In this document: positions 18,111 through 27,240 of the stretch, one piece after another
Numbering within the stretch: position 1 is the stretch's first letter
Layout of the letters: the number at the start of each line of letters is the position of its first letter
Assembly: GCF_003818115.1 (NCBI RefSeq)
Contig: NZ_RPOI01000004.1
Location: forward strand, 276,314 to 340,313
Source of the DNA: Citrobacter youngae
GTDB taxonomy: Bacteria > Pseudomonadota > Gammaproteobacteria > Enterobacterales > Enterobacteriaceae
DNA length: 64,000 nucleotides
Direction: 5' to 3'
Program-made: the position numbers and the translations under genes
The notes under the pieces: model-generated
Told to the model about the DNA's origin: nothing
Database searches by the model: none
The model's input: only the letters and a program-made list of their open reading frames with translations

Positions 18111-18818
18111 ATGCATCCGTTTACGTCGTTAACTCTGTGGGCGCTTGCCGCCTGCTCCACGCTCCTGCTGCCAGCCGGAGTGCCGCTCAGCTTGTACAGC
18201 GCCGCGACGTTTGTCGGTTTGCTATGTATGAAGGCTACGCGGTCGCGGGCGAAATACGTACTCTGGCTGATGATCCCCTTAGGACTGGGGCTATGGCTGG
18301 TACACGGCGGATGGCTTACCGAGTGGATTAGCGGGCAGCCGCGCGCACCAGAACGCTGGGCCGATGCCGTTACGCTCTGGCTGCGGATCCTGGCCATTGT
18401 GTCGACATCGCAGATGTGGATGCAGTACGTGCCGGTTGCGCGCTTTATGCGCGCCCTGTTTGCTTCACGCCTGCCGCCAGGCGTTGCCTATCTGTTCGCA
18501 GGCCCGCTGCTGGTGGTTGAACAACTCAAACACCAATTGGCGATTATTCACGAGGCTCAGCGCGCACGCGGCGTACCGCTGGATGAATCCTGGTACCAAC
18601 GTTTACGCGCTATGCCGGCATTAATTGTGCCGCTCACCCATAACGCGCTCAATGACCTGGCCGTTCGCGGTGCAGCGCTCGATATGCGGGGATTTCGCCT
18701 GCATCGCACTCGCACCACTCTATGGGCGCCGCCAGACAGCACCTTACAACGTCTGGCCCGCTACGGTATGGTGGTTCTGATGGCAGTTGAGACAGGAATC
18801 TGGATATGGTTACGTTAG
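18111..18818 (+). CDS. ECF transporter transmembrane (T) component
   Basis: 235-residue membrane protein of the CbiQ/EcfT family. The two diagnostic coupling-helix motifs are present: EAQRARGVPLDE near residue 150 and ALDMRGFRLHRT near residue 190. Both contain the Ala/Met-Arg-Gly triplet that contacts the ATPases. At least four hydrophobic helices precede them. The gene begins directly after the S-component stop and its 3' end overlaps the first ATPase gene by 13 bp, indicating translational coupling. Confidence 0.85.
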   Translation: MHPFTSLTLWALAACSTLLLPAGVPLSLYSAATFVGLLCMKATRSRAKYVLWLMIPLGLGLWLVHGGWLTEWISGQPRAPERWADAVTLWLRILAIVSTSQMWMQYVPVARFMRALFASRLPPGVAYLFAGPLLVVEQLKHQLAIIHEAQRARGVPLDESWYQRLRAMPALIVPLTHNALNDLAVRGAALDMRGFRLHRTRTTLWAPPDSTLQRLARYGMVVLMAVETGIWIWLR

Positions 18819-19483
18819 AGCAGTTTCGCTATATTCCGACGCACGCTATGCGGCCATCCGCCTGTTACGATTTCCATTACGCCAGGCCTGGTATGGTGGC
18901 TATTTTTGGTGAGAACGGCAGCGGGAAAAGTACGCTGGCACAGCTGATGGCTGGCTGGTACCCCGACTTCCTTCCGGGAGAAATTGAGGGCGCAGGCACG
19001 CTACTGGGTAATCCCATCGGGCAACTATCGCTGGTCGAGCAGTCGAGTACCATCCAGCTTGTGCAGCAGTCACCTTACCTGCAGCTTTCAGGTTGTACTT
19101 TCAGCGTGGAGGAAGAAGTGGCGTTTGGCCCGGAAAATCTCTGCCTTACCGAGACTGAAATTATGCAGCGCATAGATGCCGCCCTTACGCTGACGGAATG
19201 TCAGCCTCTGCGCCATCGTCATCCCGGCACCCTTTCCGGCGGGGAAACCCAGCGGGTGGTGATTGCCAGCGCACTCGCCATGCAGCCGAAAATATTGATT
19301 CTGGATGAAGCGTTCAGTCGCCTGACGGCGCAAGCCACGGCAATGCTGCTGGCTCGACTGCAGCAGTGGGCACAGGAACAGCATGCTTTGGTGATACTTT
19401 TCGAACGCAACCCTTCACCTTTTCTCAGCTACTGCCAGCAGGCATGGCAACTGCGCGACGGAGCATTGTCATCACTATGCTAA
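18806..19483 (+). CDS. ECF transporter ATPase A1
   Basis: ABC ATPase of 225 residues. The Walker A motif is GENGSGKST (about residue 35), the signature LSGGETQRVVIASALA and Walker B KILILDEAFSR, all intact. The usual H-loop histidine is not evident: the segment after the D-loop reads LVILFERNPSPF where other ECF ATPases have a His. It forms a heterodimer with the next gene product and energises uptake through the T component. It overlaps both neighbours in the operon. Confidence 0.85.
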   Translation: MVTLEQFRYIPTHAMRPSACYDFHYARPGMVAIFGENGSGKSTLAQLMAGWYPDFLPGEIEGAGTLLGNPIGQLSLVEQSSTIQLVQQSPYLQLSGCTFSVEEEVAFGPENLCLTETEIMQRIDAALTLTECQPLRHRHPGTLSGGETQRVVIASALAMQPKILILDEAFSRLTAQATAMLLARLQQWAQEQHALVILFERNPSPFLSYCQQAWQLRDGALSSLC

Positions 19484-20127
19484 CGCTAAACCAGGTCAGC
19501 TATCGCTGGCCGAACGCCGCCGATGACTGTTTACGCAATATTTCGCTGGAACTCCAGGAGGGGGAATGGCTGGCGCTAACGGGCGATAATGGCGCAGGAA
19601 AATCCACGCTTTTGCGCATCATGGCCGGGCTACTGACGCCCTCATCCGGCACAATAACCGTTCAAAATCGTGCGATTGCGCAACTGAAAAACCGGGAGCG
19701 CGCCAGGGTGCTCGGCGTACTGTTTCAGGAGGCGGAGAATCAAATCTTTCACAGCAAGGTTGCAGAGGAAGTGGCCTTCGGATTACGGCTACAGAAGCTT
19801 CCGGCGACTGAAATTGCGCAACGCACGATGGCGGCGCTGCGATTATGTCAGTTAGAGGATGTCGCCGACGCGCACCCGCTCGATCTGCATACTGCACAAC
19901 GACGTATGGTTGCCGTCGCCAGTCTGGAAGCCCTCGAACCCGCTATTCTACTGCTGGATGAGCCCAGCCGGGATTTTGATGCGCACTGGCTTGGCGTCTT
20001 CGAAAACTGGCTCGCAGTGTGTCGTACGCGTGGCGCCAGCGTTGTGGCGATCAGTCATGACGCAGCATTTACGCAGCGCCATTTTTCGCGCGTAGTACGT
20101 CTTGAAGCAGGTCAGCTACGCACGTAA
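19477..20127 (+). CDS. ECF transporter ATPase A2, degenerate signature
   Basis: ABC ATPase of 216 residues. Walker A is GDNGAGKST, the Q-loop region VLFQEAENQIF, Walker B ILLLDEPSRDFD and the H-loop VAISHD. The ABC signature is degenerate: the place of LSGGQ is taken by DLHTAQRRMVAVA. In ECF heterodimers one composite site is often weak, so A1 (intact signature, no clear H-loop His) and A2 (degenerate signature, intact His) would together make one competent site. The ATG at 19477 overlaps the A1 stop by 7 bp. A longer frame to 19366 is rejected because it lies inside A1 without a ribosome site. Confidence 0.83.
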   Translation: MLTLNQVSYRWPNAADDCLRNISLELQEGEWLALTGDNGAGKSTLLRIMAGLLTPSSGTITVQNRAIAQLKNRERARVLGVLFQEAENQIFHSKVAEEVAFGLRLQKLPATEIAQRTMAALRLCQLEDVADAHPLDLHTAQRRMVAVASLEALEPAILLLDEPSRDFDAHWLGVFENWLAVCRTRGASVVAISHDAAFTQRHFSRVVRLEAGQLRT

Positions 20128-20141
20128 CTACCCTGATAAGC

Positions 20142-20170
20142 AAAAAAACGGGCCGCCTGAGCGACCCGTT
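20142..20170 (-). terminator. Intrinsic terminator of tktA (possibly bidirectional)
   Basis: GC-rich imperfect stem AACGGGCCGC / GCGACCCGTT (20147-20170) with loop CTGA. On the minus strand seven Ts follow (A-run 20142-20148), fitting tktA. On the plus strand TTTT follows, so it may also end the ECF operon, whose last stop is at 20127. Confidence 0.8.
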
Positions 20171-20187
20171 TTCACCTGTAATCGAAA

Positions 20188-22179
20188 TTACAGCAGTTCT
20201 TTTGCTTTCGCGACCACGTTGTCTACGGTGAAGCCGAATTCTTCAAACAGCAGTTCTGCCGGTGCAGACTCACCAAAGGTAGTCATACCGACGATAGCGC
20301 CGTTCAGGCCCACGTATTTGAACCAGTAGTCAGCAATGCCTGCTTCGATAGCGACGCGAGCAGAGACGGCTTTCGGCAGTACGGATTCACGGTAAGCCGC
20401 ATCCTGCTTGTCGAATGCATCGGTAGACGGCATGGAAACCACGCGCGCTTTCACGCCTTCAGCGGTCAGTTTGTCCCAGGCAGCCACGGCAAGTTCAACT
20501 TCAGAACCGGTGGCGATGAAGATCAACTCCGGCTGACCCGCGCAATCTTTCAGCACGTAGCCACCGCGAGCGATGTTCGCCAGCTGCTCTGCGGTACGTT
20601 CCTGCTGTGCCAGGTTCTGACGGGAGAGGATCAGCGCGGTCGGGCCGTCCTGACGCTCAACACCGTATTTCCATGCTACTGCGGATTCAACCTGGTCACA
20701 CGGACGCCATGTGCTCATGTTCGGGGTCACACGCAGAGAAGCAACCTGCTCTACCGGCTGGTGAGTCGGGCCATCTTCACCCAGACCGATAGAGTCGTGA
20801 GTATAGACCATCACCTGACGCTGTTTCATCAACGCAGCCATACGCACCGCGTTACGGGCATATTCCACGAACATCAGGAAGGTGGAGGTGTACGGCAGGA
20901 AACCACCGTGCAGGGAAATACCGTTGGCGATAGCGGTCATACCGAATTCACGTACACCGTAATGGATGTAGTTACCGGCAGTATCTTCGTTGATGGCCTT
21001 AGAACCAGACCACAGAGTCAGGTTAGACGGTGCCAGGTCAGCAGAGCCGCCGAGGAATTCAGGAAGCCAAGGACCGAAGGCTTCAATCGCGTTCTGAGAC
21101 GCTTTACGGCTGGCGATTTTCGCCGGATTAGCCTGCAGCTTAGCAATGAATTCGTTGGCTTTCGCGTCGAAGTCAGACGGCATTTCACCTTTCATACGAC
21201 GGGTGAATTCAGCAGCTTCCTGCGGGAAAGCTTTGGCATAAGCAGCAAACTTCTCGTTCCATGCGGCTTCTTTTGCCTGGCCGGCTTCTTTCGCATCCCA
21301 CTGCGCGTAGATTTCAGACGGGATTTCGAACGGCGCGTATTTCCAGCCCAGCTGTTCGCGGGTCAGTGCGATTTCTGCATCGCCCAGCGGTGCACCGTGA
21401 GAGTCGTGGGTACCGGCTTTGTTCGGAGAACCGAAACCGATGATGGTTTTGCACATCAGCAAGGACGGTTTGTCGGTCACTGCGCGTGCTTCTTCAACAG
21501 CGCGTTTAATGGCGTCAGCATCGTGACCATCTACACCACGAATCACGTGCCAGCCGTAAGCTTCGAAACGCTTCGCGGTGTCATCGGTGAACCAGCCTTC
21601 AACGTGGCCATCGATAGAGATGCCGTTGTCATCATAGAACGCAACCAGTTTACCCAGTTTCAGCGTACCGGCCAGGGAACATACCTCGTGAGAGATACCT
21701 TCCATCATGCAGCCGTCGCCCATGAAAGCATAGGTGAAGTGGTCAACGATGTCGTGACCAGGACGGTTAAACTGCGCCGCCAGCGTTTTTTCAGCGATAG
21801 CCATACCCACTGCATTCGCAATGCCCTGACCCAAAGGACCGGTCGTGGTTTCAACACCCGCGGTGTAACCCACTTCCGGGTGACCCGGCGTTTTGGAGTG
21901 CAGCTGACGGAAGTTCTGCAGCTCGGACATCGGCAGATCATAGCCGGTGAGGTGCAGCAGGCTGTAAATCAGCATTGAACCGTGGCCGTTAGACAGCACG
22001 AAGCGGTCACGGTCAGCCCAGGACGGGTTAGTCGGGTTGTGGTTCAGGAAATCACGCCACAGGACTTCGGCAATGTCAGCCATACCCATCGGGGCACCCG
22101 GGTGACCGGATTTGGCTTTCTGTACTGCGTCCATGCTCAGCGCACGAATAGCATTGGCAAGCTCTTTACGTGAGGACAT
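20188..22179 (-). CDS. tktA: Transketolase A
   Basis: Thiamine-diphosphate enzyme of the non-oxidative pentose phosphate pathway, 663 residues as in E. coli TktA. The ThDP motif runs from [13 protein letters not shown] to the [12 protein letters not shown]g-binding end. Substrate-site segments [14 protein letters not shown] and the pyrimidine-domain [17 protein letters not shown] are intact. The open frame continues ten codons upstream, but the ATG at 22179 gives the family N-terminus [13 protein letters not shown]. It converges on the ECF operon and diverges from loiP across a 279-bp gap. Codon bias is strong. Confidence 0.97.
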   Translation of the reverse strand: MSSRKELANAIRALSMDAVQKAKSGHPGAPMGMADIAEVLWRDFLNHNPTNPSWADRDRFVLSNGHGSMLIYSLLHLTGYDLPMSELQNFRQLHSKTPGHPEVGYTAGVETTTGPLGQGIANAVGMAIAEKTLAAQFNRPGHDIVDHFTYAFMGDGCMMEGISHEVCSLAGTLKLGKLVAFYDDNGISIDGHVEGWFTDDTAKRFEAYGWHVIRGVDGHDADAIKRAVEEARAVTDKPSLLMCKTIIGFGSPNKAGTHDSHGAPLGDAEIALTREQLGWKYAPFEIPSEIYAQWDAKEAGQAKEAAWNEKFAAYAKAFPQEAAEFTRRMKGEMPSDFDAKANEFIAKLQANPAKIASRKASQNAIEAFGPWLPEFLGGSADLAPSNLTLWSGSKAINEDTAGNYIHYGVREFGMTAIANGISLHGGFLPYTSTFLMFVEYARNAVRMAALMKQRQVMVYTHDSIGLGEDGPTHQPVEQVASLRVTPNMSTWRPCDQVESAVAWKYGVERQDGPTALILSRQNLAQQERTAEQLANIARGGYVLKDCAGQPELIFIATGSEVELAVAAWDKLTAEGVKARVVSMPSTDAFDKQDAAYRESVLPKAVSARVAIEAGIADYWFKYVGLNGAIVGMTTFGESAPAELLFEEFGFTVDNVVAKAKELL

Positions 22180-22458
22180 TTTGACTCCAGATCGGATAAT
22201 GAAGGCCACGCCCTAAACGACTTGACGACAGCGCGTTTTGGGCTACGCCGGAAAAAAGTGCCAACAATGTAACCCAAGCCGCGTGTCATGTACATGGAGC
22301 ATCCTTTTGCCGCTTCAGAAATCTCTGGATCATGCGCGCAAGTTGCGCAATCTTCTCGCCCGCTTATTGTTCTTTTCTTTATACTTAGGCCGAGCGTCGG
22401 TTCACCTGTAAACGACGCATTTTTTAGAATAATCCTGACCTTGTGCGGAAGAGAAAAA

Positions 22459-23217
22459 ATGAAAATTCGCGCTTTACTGCTTGCTACGAGCATGGCGGCG
22501 GCATTGACCGGCTGCCAGAACATGGACTCAAACGGACTGCTTTCCTCAGGCGCAGAGGCTTTCCAGGCCTACAGTCTGAGCGATGCGCAGGTAAAAGCGC
22601 TGAGCGATCAGGCCTGTAAGGATATGGACAGCAAAGCTACCATCGCCCCGGCTGGCAGCGAGTATGCAACGCGTCTTGGCAAAATCGCCGCCGCGCTTGG
22701 CGATAACATTAACGGCCAGCCGGTGAACTACAAAGTGTATATGGCGAAAGATGTGAATGCCTTTGCCATGGCGAACGGCTGTATCCGCGTATACAGCGGC
22801 CTGATGGATATGATGACCGACAACGAAGTCGAAGCGGTGATCGGCCACGAAATGGGTCACGTTGCGCTGGGTCACGTGAAAAAAGGGATGCAGGTTGCGC
22901 TGGGTACGAACGCCGTGCGCGCAGCTGCGGCTTCCGCTGGCGGTATTGTCGGCAGCTTGTCGCAGTCGCAATTGGGCGATCTTGGCGAGAAACTGGTGAA
23001 CTCGCAGTTCTCCCAGCGTCAGGAATCCGAAGCGGATGATTACTCGTATGATCTGTTGCGCAAACGAGGGATCAATCCGGCAGGCTTAGCCACCAGTTTT
23101 GAGAAACTGGCAAAACTGGAAGCAGGACGTCAAAGCTCAATGTTTGACGATCACCCGGCATCCGCAGAACGTGCGCAACATATTCGCGATCGCATGAGCG
23201 CAGACGGGATCAAATAA
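22459..23217 (+). CDS. loiP: Outer-membrane lipoprotein metalloprotease LoiP
   Basis: M48-family zinc protease of 252 residues, the E. coli LoiP (YggG) length. The lipoprotein signal ends in the lipobox LTGC, with Cys at about residue 18. The zinc motif is HEMGH (in VIGHEMGHVALGH) with the downstream glutamate helix QRQESEADDYSYDLL. In E. coli LoiP is induced at low osmolarity and cleaves Phe-Phe bonds with help from BepA. The longer open frame upstream to 22288 has no signal peptide. The ATG at 22459 follows GGAAGAG and is chosen. Confidence 0.95.
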   Translation: MKIRALLLATSMAAALTGCQNMDSNGLLSSGAEAFQAYSLSDAQVKALSDQACKDMDSKATIAPAGSEYATRLGKIAAALGDNINGQPVNYKVYMAKDVNAFAMANGCIRVYSGLMDMMTDNEVEAVIGHEMGHVALGHVKKGMQVALGTNAVRAAAASAGGIVGSLSQSQLGDLGEKLVNSQFSQRQESEADDYSYDLLRKRGINPAGLATSFEKLAKLEAGRQSSMFDDHPASAERAQHIRDRMSADGIK

Positions 23218-23228
23218 TCTTCGAACAG

Positions 23229-23263
23229 TGCCGGATGGCGGCGTGAACGCCTTATCCGGCCTA
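23229..23263. repeat. REP (repetitive extragenic palindrome)
   Basis: TGCCGGATGGCGGCGTGAACGCCTTATCCGGCCTAC-type palindrome at 23229-23263, just after loiP. It has the core GCCGGATGGCG and CCTTATCCGGCCTAC of enterobacterial REP/PU units. Confidence 0.85.
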
Positions 23264-23317
23264 CAGAATGACAAATTTAGTCCAGCGATCGGGCGTTATT
23301 GGCGAAGTCAGTTTGAG

Positions 23318-23405
23318 ACCGGACAGCGCACAGCCACCGGAGCGTACACGTAGTACGTGAGGATGGCGAGCACTGCCCGGGTTCAAAATGGCGAGTAAAA
23401 TAGCC
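23318..23405. repeat. boxC-like intergenic repeat
   Basis: GC-rich non-coding stretch after the REP unit, with the imperfect palindrome GCGTACACGTAGTACGTGA (23343-23361) and GGCGAGCACTGCCCGGGTT. I recall similar sequence after several enterobacterial genes as boxC-type repeats. Assignment is from memory and needs a genome-wide copy count. Confidence 0.4.
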
Positions 23406-23413
23406 CGAAACCG

Positions 23414-24334
23414 TTACTCGCCTTTTTTCGCCGCCTGGATATAGAGCATTTCTAATGCCAGCGTTGCCGCCGCCAGTGCGGTGATCTCTGACTGATCGTA
23501 GGCCGGAGCCACTTCAACAACATCCATCCCGACGATGTTCAGATCTTTCAGACCACGTACCAGTTTTATCGCGCGATCGGACGTCAGGCCGCCGATCACT
23601 GGCGTACCGGTTCCCGGTGCAAACGCCGGATCCAGACAGTCGATATCAAAAGTCAGGTATACCGGCATATCACCGACAATCTGCTTAACCTGAGCGATGA
23701 TGTCATCAACGCTGCGGTCGTTAACCTGACACGCATCCAGCACGGTAAAGCCGTTGTCTTTGTCGAACTCGGTACGAATACCGATCTGCACAGAGTGATT
23801 CGGATCGATCAGACCTTCGTTCGGCGCAGTGTAGAACATGGTGCCGTGGTCGAATTCGCAGCCGTTCGCGTAGGTGTCGGTGTGGGCGTCAAAGTGCACC
23901 AGCGCCATTTTACCAAAGTGTTTAGCGTGCGCGCGCAGCAGCGGCAGCGTGACGAAGTGGTCGCCGCCAAAGGAGAGCATGCGCTTACCGGCAGACAGCA
24001 GCTTCTCAGCATGCGCCTGCAGTTTTTCACTCATTTCACGCGCATCCCCGAACGCATAAACCAGATCGCCGCAGTCCACCACGTTCAGGCGCTCGCGCAT
24101 ATCGAAGTTCCACGGGAAGCGGTTGTGCTCCCAGGCCAGGTTGGTGGAAACCTGACGGATCGCCGCCGGGCCATGGCGGCCGCCCGCGCGACCTGACGTT
24201 GCCATATCAAACGGTACGCCGGTGATCACCCAATCGGCGTCGCTGTCGTAAGGCATGAAGTTCATCGGCAGACGCAAAAAACCAAAGGCGTTAGAAACCA
24301 GGGAGTTGTCGTATTGATGACCTAAGGTGCTCAT
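23414..24334 (-). CDS. speB: Agmatinase SpeB
   Basis: Ureohydrolase of 306 residues, as in E. coli, hydrolysing agmatine to putrescine and urea. The binuclear manganese site is read from [27 protein letters not shown] and [18 protein letters not shown], with all metal-binding His and Asp present. It follows speA, whose product agmatine is its substrate. An intrinsic terminator-like hairpin sits between the two genes, so speB is probably expressed partly by readthrough and partly from its own promoter. Confidence 0.97.
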   Translation of the reverse strand: MSTLGHQYDNSLVSNAFGFLRLPMNFMPYDSDADWVITGVPFDMATSGRAGGRHGPAAIRQVSTNLAWEHNRFPWNFDMRERLNVVDCGDLVYAFGDAREMSEKLQAHAEKLLSAGKRMLSFGGDHFVTLPLLRAHAKHFGKMALVHFDAHTDTYANGCEFDHGTMFYTAPNEGLIDPNHSVQIGIRTEFDKDNGFTVLDACQVNDRSVDDIIAQVKQIVGDMPVYLTFDIDCLDPAFAPGTGTPVIGGLTSDRAIKLVRGLKDLNIVGMDVVEVAPAYDQSEITALAAATLALEMLYIQAAKKGE

Positions 24335-24359
24335 GTACTGACCTCTTTTAAAATCGGTG

Positions 24360-24404
24360 AAAAAAAATCCCCTCCGCGTCGTTAAGCCCGACGAGGAAGG
24401 GATT
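24360..24404 (-). terminator. Hairpin with T-run between speA and speB
   Basis: Long interrupted stem on the minus strand, from AATCCC at 24399-24404 (minus sense) to GGGATT at 24366-24371, enclosing CGTCG/CGACG, followed by a T-run (A-run 24360-24367). It would end most speA transcripts and let some pass into speB. Confidence 0.75.
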
Positions 24405-24476
24405 GATTTACGTGACTACTTGTATGGGCGAATTATCGCCGTTAATTTGCCCAGGTTCAAGCGAACCCGAGCAGCC

Positions 24477-26453
24477 TTACTCGTCTTCGAGATAAGTGTA
24501 TCCGTACAGACCCGCTTCGAACTCTTCGAGGAATTGCTGTTGCAGCTCAGCATCCAGATCGGTTTTTTTCACCTGGTCACGGAACTGCGTCAGCAGGGTG
24601 TTCGGATCCAACTGCACGTACTGCAGCATATCCGCCACGGTATCCCCTTCGTCGGACAGCTCAACTTCCACGCTACCGTCGGGGAAGACGAACACGTCAA
24701 CCGCTTCGGTATCACCAAACAGGTTGTGCATGTTGCCGAGGATCTCCTGGTACGCACCCACCATAAAGAAGCCCAGCATCGGCGGATTCTCAGGGTCGTA
24801 TTCCGGCATCGGCATGGTGGTCGCAATGCCATCACCGTCAACGTAGTGGTCGATAGCACCGTCGGAGTCACAGGTAATATCCAATAGCACCGCACGACGC
24901 TCTGGCACCTGATTCAGTCCTTCGAGCGGCAGTACCGGGAACAGCTGATCGATCCCCCATGCATCCGGCATCGACTGGAACAGGGAGAAGTTGACGTAGA
25001 TCTTATCCGCCATACGCTCCTGCAGTTCGTCGATAATCGGACGGTGCGCGCGGTTGCTCGGGTCGAGCTGTTTCTGCACGTCATGGCACATGTTCAGATA
25101 CAACTGCTCTGCCCACGCACGCTCCTGCAGGCTGAAGGTGCCTGAAGAGTAACCCACGTGAATATCATGCAGATCCATCTGGCTGTCGTGCAGCCATTCG
25201 CGCAGCGAACGACGGGTTCCCGGCTCGTGCATCTCTTGCCAGGTTTCCCACATGCTTTGCAGGGCACGCGGTGCATCTTCAGCCGGCGGTGTGGCTTCGG
25301 TATGTTCACTACGCTCAACGCCGATAATGTTAGACACCAGCACAGTATGATGCGCGGTAACCGCACGACCAGACTCGGTGATGACCGTCGGATGCGGCAG
25401 ACCATGCTCTTCACAGGCATCGCCAATCGCCCAAATGATATTGTTGGCGTATTCGTTCAGGCCGTAGTTTACGGAGCAGTCAGACTGCGAACGGGTACCT
25501 TCGTAGTCCACGCCCAGACCACCGCCGACGTCGAAGCACTGGATATTCACGCCCAGCTTGTGCAGCTCAACGTAGAAACGCGCTGATTCACGTACGCCGG
25601 TGGCGATATCACGAATGTTCGCCATCTGCGAACCGAGGTGGAAGTGCAGCAACTGAATGCTGTCCAGACGACCGCGCTCGCGCAGTATTTCCACCAGTTG
25701 CAGCACCTGGTTTGCCGCCAGGCCGAACTTGGATTTTTCGCCGCCGGAAGACTGCCATTTACCGGACCCCTGCGACGCCAGACGCGCACGCACGCCCAGA
25801 CGCGGAACCACATTCAGACGTTCAGCTTCATCCAGCACGATAGCGATTTCAGACATCTTCTCGATGACCAGATAGACCTTATGGCCCATCTTCTCGCCAA
25901 TCAACGCCAGACGGATGTATTCACGGTCTTTATAGCCGTTACACACGATCACGCTACGGGTCATTCCGGCATGGGCCAAAACGGCCATCAGTTCAGCTTT
26001 GGAACCGGCTTCCAGCCCCAGCGGTTCGCCGGAGTGGATCAGCGATTCAATCACGCGACGATGCTGGTTGACCTTGATCGGGTAAACGAGGAAATAGTCG
26101 CCGTTGTAACCGTAAGATTCACGGGCGCGTTTAAACGCGGCGTTAATCGAACGCAGTCGGTGTTGCAGGATCTGCGGGAAGCAGAATAATGCAGGCAGAC
26201 GCTGGCCCTGCGCTTCACGGGCTTTCACCAACTCAGCAAGGTCAACGCGCGCTTCTGGTACGTCCGGATCCGGGCACACGCTGATGTGGCCCAGCTCATT
26301 GACGTCATAGTAGTTATTACCCCACCAGGCAATATCGTAAGTACGCAGCATCTTGCTGGCTTCCTCGGAACTCATTGCAACCTCCTGCATGGAGCGTAGT
26401 ACACCGTGTTCGCCTGCTGACGAAGGCGAACCCAAAGAAATGTCGTCAGACAT
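24477..26453 (-). CDS. speA: Biosynthetic arginine decarboxylase SpeA
   Basis: PLP-dependent fold-III decarboxylase of 658 residues, as in E. coli, converting arginine to agmatine for putrescine synthesis. The PLP lysine lies in [27 protein letters not shown] and [17 protein letters not shown] bind cofactor phosphate. The C-terminus [11 protein letters not shown] is intact. The open frame begins eight codons earlier, but the ATG at 26453 gives the family start MSDDISLG and overlaps the stop of yqgB by 8 bp. Upstream lies a long leader with a short ORF, a candidate for arginine- or polyamine-dependent control. Confidence 0.96.
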   Translation of the reverse strand: MSDDISLGSPSSAGEHGVLRSMQEVAMSSEEASKMLRTYDIAWWGNNYYDVNELGHISVCPDPDVPEARVDLAELVKAREAQGQRLPALFCFPQILQHRLRSINAAFKRARESYGYNGDYFLVYPIKVNQHRRVIESLIHSGEPLGLEAGSKAELMAVLAHAGMTRSVIVCNGYKDREYIRLALIGEKMGHKVYLVIEKMSEIAIVLDEAERLNVVPRLGVRARLASQGSGKWQSSGGEKSKFGLAANQVLQLVEILRERGRLDSIQLLHFHLGSQMANIRDIATGVRESARFYVELHKLGVNIQCFDVGGGLGVDYEGTRSQSDCSVNYGLNEYANNIIWAIGDACEEHGLPHPTVITESGRAVTAHHTVLVSNIIGVERSEHTEATPPAEDAPRALQSMWETWQEMHEPGTRRSLREWLHDSQMDLHDIHVGYSSGTFSLQERAWAEQLYLNMCHDVQKQLDPSNRAHRPIIDELQERMADKIYVNFSLFQSMPDAWGIDQLFPVLPLEGLNQVPERRAVLLDITCDSDGAIDHYVDGDGIATTMPMPEYDPENPPMLGFFMVGAYQEILGNMHNLFGDTEAVDVFVFPDGSVEVELSDEGDTVADMLQYVQLDPNTLLTQFRDQVKKTDLDAELQQQFLEEFEAGLYGYTYLEDE

Positions 26454-26592
26454 AGCGAACCTCAATTTTATTAACAAGTGTAAAACAGTTGACTACTATC
26501 GCAATCCATAGACGCGATAACAACCCAAATACAGGCAGAATTTCCAGCAGATAGTGCTGACGCTCCGACTGTGCGACCGGTTTCTTTTTCAT
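26446..26592 (-). CDS. yqgB: Small protein YqgB
   Basis: 48-residue ORF beginning [17 protein letters not shown], which matches the start of E. coli YqgB (43 residues), a small protein linked to acid stress. The middle ([12 protein letters not shown]) also matches what I recall. The C-terminus is a few residues longer and its stop overlaps the speA start by 8 bp, so the two are translationally linked. It is hydrophobic from about residue 15 to 40. Confidence 0.8.
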   Translation of the reverse strand: MKKKPVAQSERQHYLLEILPVFGLLSRLWIAIVVNCFTLVNKIEVRYV

Positions 26593-26640
26593 ATCAATGT
26601 AAACACGTAACCGAACTTAATGCTGACGGTTCGGCGAAAC

Positions 26641-26667
26641 CACGAGAAAACTCTTGTTTACCAAGAG
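26641..26667 (-). promoter_or_regulatory. Attenuator-like hairpin in the speA leader
   Basis: On the minus strand CTCTTG (26667-26662) pairs with CAAGAG (26656-26651) across a 5-base loop and is followed by TTTTCTC. It lies between the leader ORF stop (26684) and yqgB. A second potential stem, CCGAAC/GTTCGG, lies just downstream at about 26613-26638. The arrangement of short ORF, hairpin and T-run resembles a translation-controlled attenuator. This is inference. Confidence 0.4.
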
Positions 26668-26683
26668 CGCCCTTGTTCAGTTC

Positions 26684-26821
26684 TTAGTGACCGTTACCGG
26701 CTCTTGAGTCCTGAGAAGCGCCGAGATGGGTATAACATCGGCAGGTATGCAAGATGCAGATTGCGGGGGACATATGTACACCAGAACGGTGCGACAGATT
26801 CAGCAGAATACAACGGTTCAT
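26684..26821 (-). CDS. Leader ORF upstream of yqgB-speA (45 residues)
   Basis: A 45-codon ORF beginning [16 protein letters not shown] and containing [19 protein letters not shown]. It has an unusually strong ribosome site, GGAGGTGATA, nine bases before the ATG. I recall near-identical small proteins annotated in related genomes next to yqgB, sometimes under the unhelpful name 'virulence promoting factor'. It is Cys/His/Arg-rich, has no signal peptide, and ends 92 nt before yqgB. Its position in the speA leader suggests a regulatory peptide, or an uncharacterised small protein. A 97-codon frame on the opposite strand covering this region is less convincing. Confidence 0.6.
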   Translation of the reverse strand: MNRCILLNLSHRSGVHMSPAICILHTCRCYTHLGASQDSRAGNGH

Positions 26822-27240
26822 TATCTCGTATCACCTCCACGGTTGCTCCTGACGGAACGAACCCACAAGCCAAAGCTAAAGTGTTAACCCGGCTGGAAGT
26901 GGCAACACGATGAAAACGTCGTGTGCTTTTTGTATGAGCCGCGCGCCGCGTTTTATACCGACAACAGTACGAAAATGCAAAAGATAAATACGTACATTGC
27001 CAGCACCGTCAGGAAAAATTTCCAGTTACATTTTCAGTACAATGCGACCTCAATCAAAAAAAGCTGGAAATCAGGCGAAGAACTGTCCTAAAATAGCCGT
27101 CCAGATGTTAATCCATCTATACCGATTAACACTCAGACTGCCAGTGTCCGTCATCTGCAGACTCATGGTAGAATCTTCTACACATGGCTATTCCACTCGA
27201 CAGTTTGAGCTAACTAAATATTCCTTAGGTGAAATTAAAT
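26822..27240. promoter_or_regulatory. speA / metK intergenic region with Met boxes
   Basis: 419 bp between the speA leader ORF and metK. At 27095-27118 three adjacent octamers (AGCCGTCC, AGATGTTA, ATCCATCT) resemble tandem MetJ boxes (consensus AGACGTCT), matching known MetJ repression of metK in E. coli. A minus-strand open stretch at 26953-27027 is listed separately. The speA promoter must lie near 26830-26950. Confidence 0.5.
26953..27027 (-). CDS. Possible small membrane-protein ORF without a clear start
   Basis: Minus-strand frame ending at the TAA 26955-26953 that reads NWKFFLTVLAMYVFIFCIFVLLSV in two parts (NWKFFLTVLAMY, then VFIFCIFVLLSV), a textbook single transmembrane helix of 24 residues. 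The frame closes with a TGA just upstream, and the only ATG before it is out of frame and followed at once by TAA. In-frame GTG and ATG codons exist inside the helix. It may be a remnant or variant of the small inner-membrane gene yqgD that E. coli carries near here. Low certainty. Confidence 0.3.
   Translation of the reverse strand, partial: NWKFFLTVLAMYVFIFCIFVLLSV

Noticed and set aside
20761..21978. 405-codon plus-strand frame opposite tktA
   Set aside because: Same cause: antisense of a highly biased gene, with no start signal.
26620..26913. 97-codon plus-strand frame upstream of metK (yqgC-like position)
   Set aside because: Overlaps the better supported leader ORF on the other strand, has no ribosome site, and Arg/Tyr-rich composition suggests a shadow.
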